Source of the DNA: Lanius collurio
Lineage: Eukaryota > Chordata > Aves > Passeriformes > Laniidae
Direction of reading: 5' to 3'
Assembly: GCA_020086605.1 (NCBI GenBank)
Contig: JACBWW010000022.1
Location: forward strand, 5,519,358-5,583,357
DNA length: 64,000 nucleotides
The position numbers were made by a program, and so were the translations under genes. The notes beneath the pieces are model-generated. The model did not search any database, had not been told where the DNA came from, and worked only from the letters and a program-made list of their open reading frames with translations. Below, in pieces: positions 61,225 to 64,000 of the stretch (the first letter of the stretch is position 1; the number at the start of each line of letters is the position of its first letter).

Positions 61225-62090
61225 TCTCATGCCACCTACCCAACAGGCTTGTTTGCAACTTGGGCTGGGCTGTGACTCCAATGGAAGGATCATGTCTGTA
61301 CTCTTATTTAGCTTTGATTAACATCATTAACCTATCATGCACTGGAGCGACTTGCAGAGCAAATTGGCAAGCCAATTTCAGCAAGCCACATAAAGCAAAG
61401 AACAGCTTGGATTGTCAGATAAACACACCCAGAGGTGCAGTTAGGATGCTGAAATTATTAGGTGAATGATAGGAAGCCAAAAAATCAGTGAGCCACTTGA
61501 GCAGAGAGTATAAACATAAATATCCAAAAGCATGCCACAGTGCATGTGTATTTTATGTTGATGTGCTAATACATTATCTGCTAAGGGTTTATTTAAACCA
61601 TTTTTGTATGCTCTGCAATTCATTTATCTGCATAAAGAAGGGCCACTAACAGGACAGTGCCTTATGAACAAGCAACCCTGTATGTTTTCCACTGCTGTTT
61701 ATAATTCTTCATGCTCATATCTACAATTCATGAGCAAATTGGCTCGTGAATGTTTCCATAAAGGTTGAACAAAGTATGGTGCTGTTAACACTCGCACTGT
61801 CATGCACGGAATCAAAATGTGCCCACTCTCATTCTATTCATCACAGCTCAAAGACATTTTGGCAATGATATTATCCAAATATTATTAAAACTTTGAACCC
61901 TGTCCCCATAAATTATAGCAAAATGGCTTCAGAGCCATTAGGCAAGGAGGATGTATGGGCTCCAGTTGCTTTGGAGTAATTATGTGCTTAAAAGGAAGCG
62001 TGGCTAAGCATTCTACCAGTAAAACGAGAAAAGCTATGATCATTTGTTACTGCTTCAGTGCTGTACACAGTATTGCTCATACAGGTCAAG
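61225..62090. promoter_or_regulatory. Putative highly constrained non-coding element (about 865 bp)
   Basis: This is the longest stretch that looks conserved: smooth composition, no repeats or homopolymers, and many regulatory cores. They include agctttgattaacatcatta (TCF plus homeodomain), gggtttatttaaacc (an 8-base palindromic core), tgcaattcatttatctgcat, ccactgctgtttataattc, actttgaaccctg and ggagtaattatgtgc. CpGs survive in ggagcgactt, ggctcgtgaa, cactcgcactg, gcacggaatc and aagcgtggc. An 18-bp palindrome lies at 61361-61378. Frames are short on all strands. It fits a developmental enhancer or ultraconserved-type element, but I could not align it. Confidence 0.5.
61361..61378. repeat. Perfect palindrome with NFI-like half sites
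   Basis: The arms aaattggc and gccaattt are exact complements separated by aa. The inner TTGGC and GCCAA resemble nuclear factor I half sites, though two bases separate them rather than the usual five. Confidence 0.7.
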
Positions 62091-62369
62091 CCAACCTTAC
62101 AGCAGGACAATTATCTGCCTAGAGAGACCAAACATCTGTTATTAAGTACGCAGAGGCACCACTGCAACATGCTAGAAATCTTGTCCACTTCATTGGTTTG
62201 GCTTACGGTAATGTACTTCAAACACTTGGCTAACTCAGTACAACATCCCCCCTTTCTTATTGTTACTGCAACAGTTCAGCTTTGAAATATGCAGTACCTT
62301 CACTCCCCCATTACTTCCTTTAATATGTGCACAGCTGTTAAAGATGATGGTGTAACTTTAGATGAGTCG

Positions 62370-62427
62370 CTCTTTCTCTTCTCTCTTTTTTTCTCTCTCT
62401 CCCCCCCTCTCATCCTCTTCTTTCTTC
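62370..62427. repeat. Homopyrimidine tract
   Basis: The plus strand is pure C/T for 42 bases (62370-62411). After a single A it continues as C/T to 62427. It includes mixed ctctct units and a run of eight C-rich positions. Such tracts can form triplex (H-DNA) structures in supercoiled DNA. Confidence 0.85.
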
Positions 62428-63225
62428 AAAATGTGTTCTGAACATTCTTGTACATTTGTAAGTTACCCACTGAGAGTCACTGTGGAGGAGTGGTGCAAAA
62501 GTGCAGGGACACACAGTTTTTACATTATAAAACAAAAGCTGCTTGATTTCAAACATTCCCTAAGCTGGCTGAAGAGGCAAAGGATGCCTTTTCACACAAT
62601 GGTTATGAAATAATGTGTTTAAAACAAACAACAGCACAGGGAGCAGACACCACTTGCCTGCACTCGCTAGAAAAAGGGTATAACGGTCCTCTCCTGCCAG
62701 GCTGATTATTCACCTGAACTGCACTCAATTTACTCAACTTTTTAAAGGCTCTCATGTTAATATACAACTATTTCCCCTCCTGATAGTAATTGCAGATGTA
62801 AATGACACATTTGCTTTCACAGGGCATAGCAAGAAATGTAAAAAAGAGTAATGAATGGGTGGCAGAGATGTCAGGGTTAGAAATTAGATCTATCTTATCT
62901 GTCTTGGGTTTTTCTAAGCAGCCTATCACAGCACAGTAATCAAAACTTTGAAGCAGATATTAGGTGGGAGAACTACAGAAATCAAAGATCCTAGAAATAT
63001 TTTTTTCAGGCTCTGAGGAGAACTGTACTACTTCTGCATTTGCTCTATGCACACTGTACTATAGAAAAAGGAGCTGATAAACTGACAGATTTATGCCATC
63101 CTGAGATTCTATCAGCACAGACTTCTCCTTAAAGAAACCCAGATTTCTGTATGTTAAAAGCAAATGAGAGTAATACTCTGGGGAAAAACACAGGTCCACA
63201 CTGCTGCATATAGAGGTAAAAAAGT

Positions 63226-63240
63226 AAAAAAAAAAAAAAA
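63226..63240. repeat. A homopolymer (15)
   Basis: A run of 15 A is followed by a purine-rich stretch (ggaaaacaaaaagaaaag). It is simple low complexity. Confidence 0.85.
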
Positions 63241-64000
63241 GGAAAACAAAAAGAAAAGATTATCATGATGAGAACAGCTTAAAACAACCCTGTATCAAAG
63301 ATGATGTTTTTGTGTAATCACCAGATTATTTTGCCCCTTAGAGAAAGAAAAAAGGCTCTGGAGGAAAAGGCATACCTCATCATTATGATGGGTGGCTCAC
63401 TTCAGGCATTCCCATCTACATCATGCTCCCTTTTCATATTTTGTGCCTGGGAATAAAAGGCCAGTTAGACAGAGAGTTTGAAATTGGATCAGCAAAGAAT
63501 AGTGTGCCTTCTGTCAGGACTTTATAGTCAGTCATGCCTAGCCTCAAAGGAATTACAGAATAAATTCAAAAAATACCTATAAAAATATTTTAATTAGCTT
63601 TTTTATCATATTTAGTACTTTGAAACTCAAAGACACAATGTAAGTTTTAAAAGAAATTCTTTAAGATTTAGACATATTTCCCATGAATATTTATCTGATT
63701 TTACTTTGAATCACTTGGTTATGAACTTCTGAGTTCCTCAAGACAATAAATAACCATGATAGGGCAGAAAAATGACATTTTAAAATTTGGAACTCCGCAG
63801 AAATCAGTGGAATCTTTGTTTAAAAACCGCAGCAGCCTCTGGTTATGATCTAAATAATTTTCTGTCTCAAATCGCTACAGTTTATAACAATTACTCATGA
63901 TAATCCAGGTGTTTATTTTCAAAATGGAGCCAAAAGACTCATCCAAAAGAGGGGTTTATATGTGTCCCATAGAGATTTACTTCTTCACAAAATGGCCATT

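Larger units (their letters stand above)
62095..64000. other. AT-rich DNA, possibly further non-coding elements
   Basis: Segments at 62250-62345 and 62640-62940 resemble the preceding element in texture (tactcaactttttaaaggct, aattgcagatgtaaatgaca) and may extend it. A pyrimidine tract lies at 62370-62427 and an A run at 63226-63240. A short string near 63787-63812 (ggaactccgcagaaatcagtgg) faintly resembles the ancient palindromic repeats. No gene is visible. Confidence 0.45.

Noticed and set aside
63787..63812. Possible further ancient palindromic repeat (ggaactccgcagaaatcagtgg)
   Set aside because: Only about 20 bases resemble the family and no second arm is visible.
1..64000. tRNA, snRNA, miRNA, CRISPR array and CpG island
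   Set aside because: I scanned by eye for tRNA B-box strings, U6-type strings, common miRNA seeds in hairpins, regularly spaced direct repeats and CpG clusters, and found none that held up. A covariance-model search would be needed to exclude weak RNA genes.

Overview
This window is vertebrate nuclear DNA, almost certainly from a bird. The most direct evidence is a CR1 LINE 3' end at about 5110-5184. It carries the avian CR1 tail and ends in the CR1-type octamer repeat (attctatg attccatg). Further support comes from scattered, strongly decayed palindromic repeats of a kind familiar from bird, crocodile and turtle genomes, a probable solo retroviral LTR with a GC-rich transcribed part, low repeat density, and AT-rich composition without CpG islands. 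I see no bacterial, phage or organellar sequence.

I can support no conventional protein-coding gene. The longest open frames are about 100-140 codons, lie in all six frames, overlap one another on opposite strands, and match no family I recognise. The window reads as a gene desert or the interior of very long introns. Three segments on the minus strand do look like exons, with a good acceptor and a good donor at plausible spacing: 31577-31833 (85 codons open throughout), 15714-15828 (a 34-codon frame with a stop 9 nt before the donor) and 46441-46575 (the best polypyrimidine tract). All three lie on one strand, so a minus-strand spliced transcript, perhaps a long non-coding RNA, is possible but unproven.

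Layout: 1-14.4 kb is mostly unique AT-rich DNA with the CR1 end, short microsatellites, MIR-like relics and conserved-looking blocks near 7.0, 11.5 and 12.8 kb. The segment 14.47-15.17 kb is the probable LTR, with a POU octamer 27 bp upstream of a TATA box. The stretch 15.7-32 kb holds two of the candidate exons, ancient repeat relics, a perfect hairpin at 21.8 kb and a conserved-looking block at 26.1 kb. The stretch 33-47 kb has conserved-looking blocks at 34.0, 38.3, 39.5, 41.0 and 47 kb and a 5S rRNA-like fragment at 45.8 kb. The stretch 47-55 kb is AT-rich and plain apart from a steroid-receptor-like palindrome at 52.5 kb. The right end, 55.9-62.9 kb, has the densest run of regulatory-looking sequence, the strongest being 61.2-62.1 kb.

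The best functional reading is a regulatory landscape, with clustered enhancer-like blocks rich in homeodomain, SOX/FOX, POU and TCF-type motifs. Such landscapes usually serve a distant developmental gene, which I cannot name from this sequence. Conservation was judged by eye from motif content, retained CpGs and lack of repeats, not by alignment, so those calls are provisional. I found no previously undescribed biological system here.
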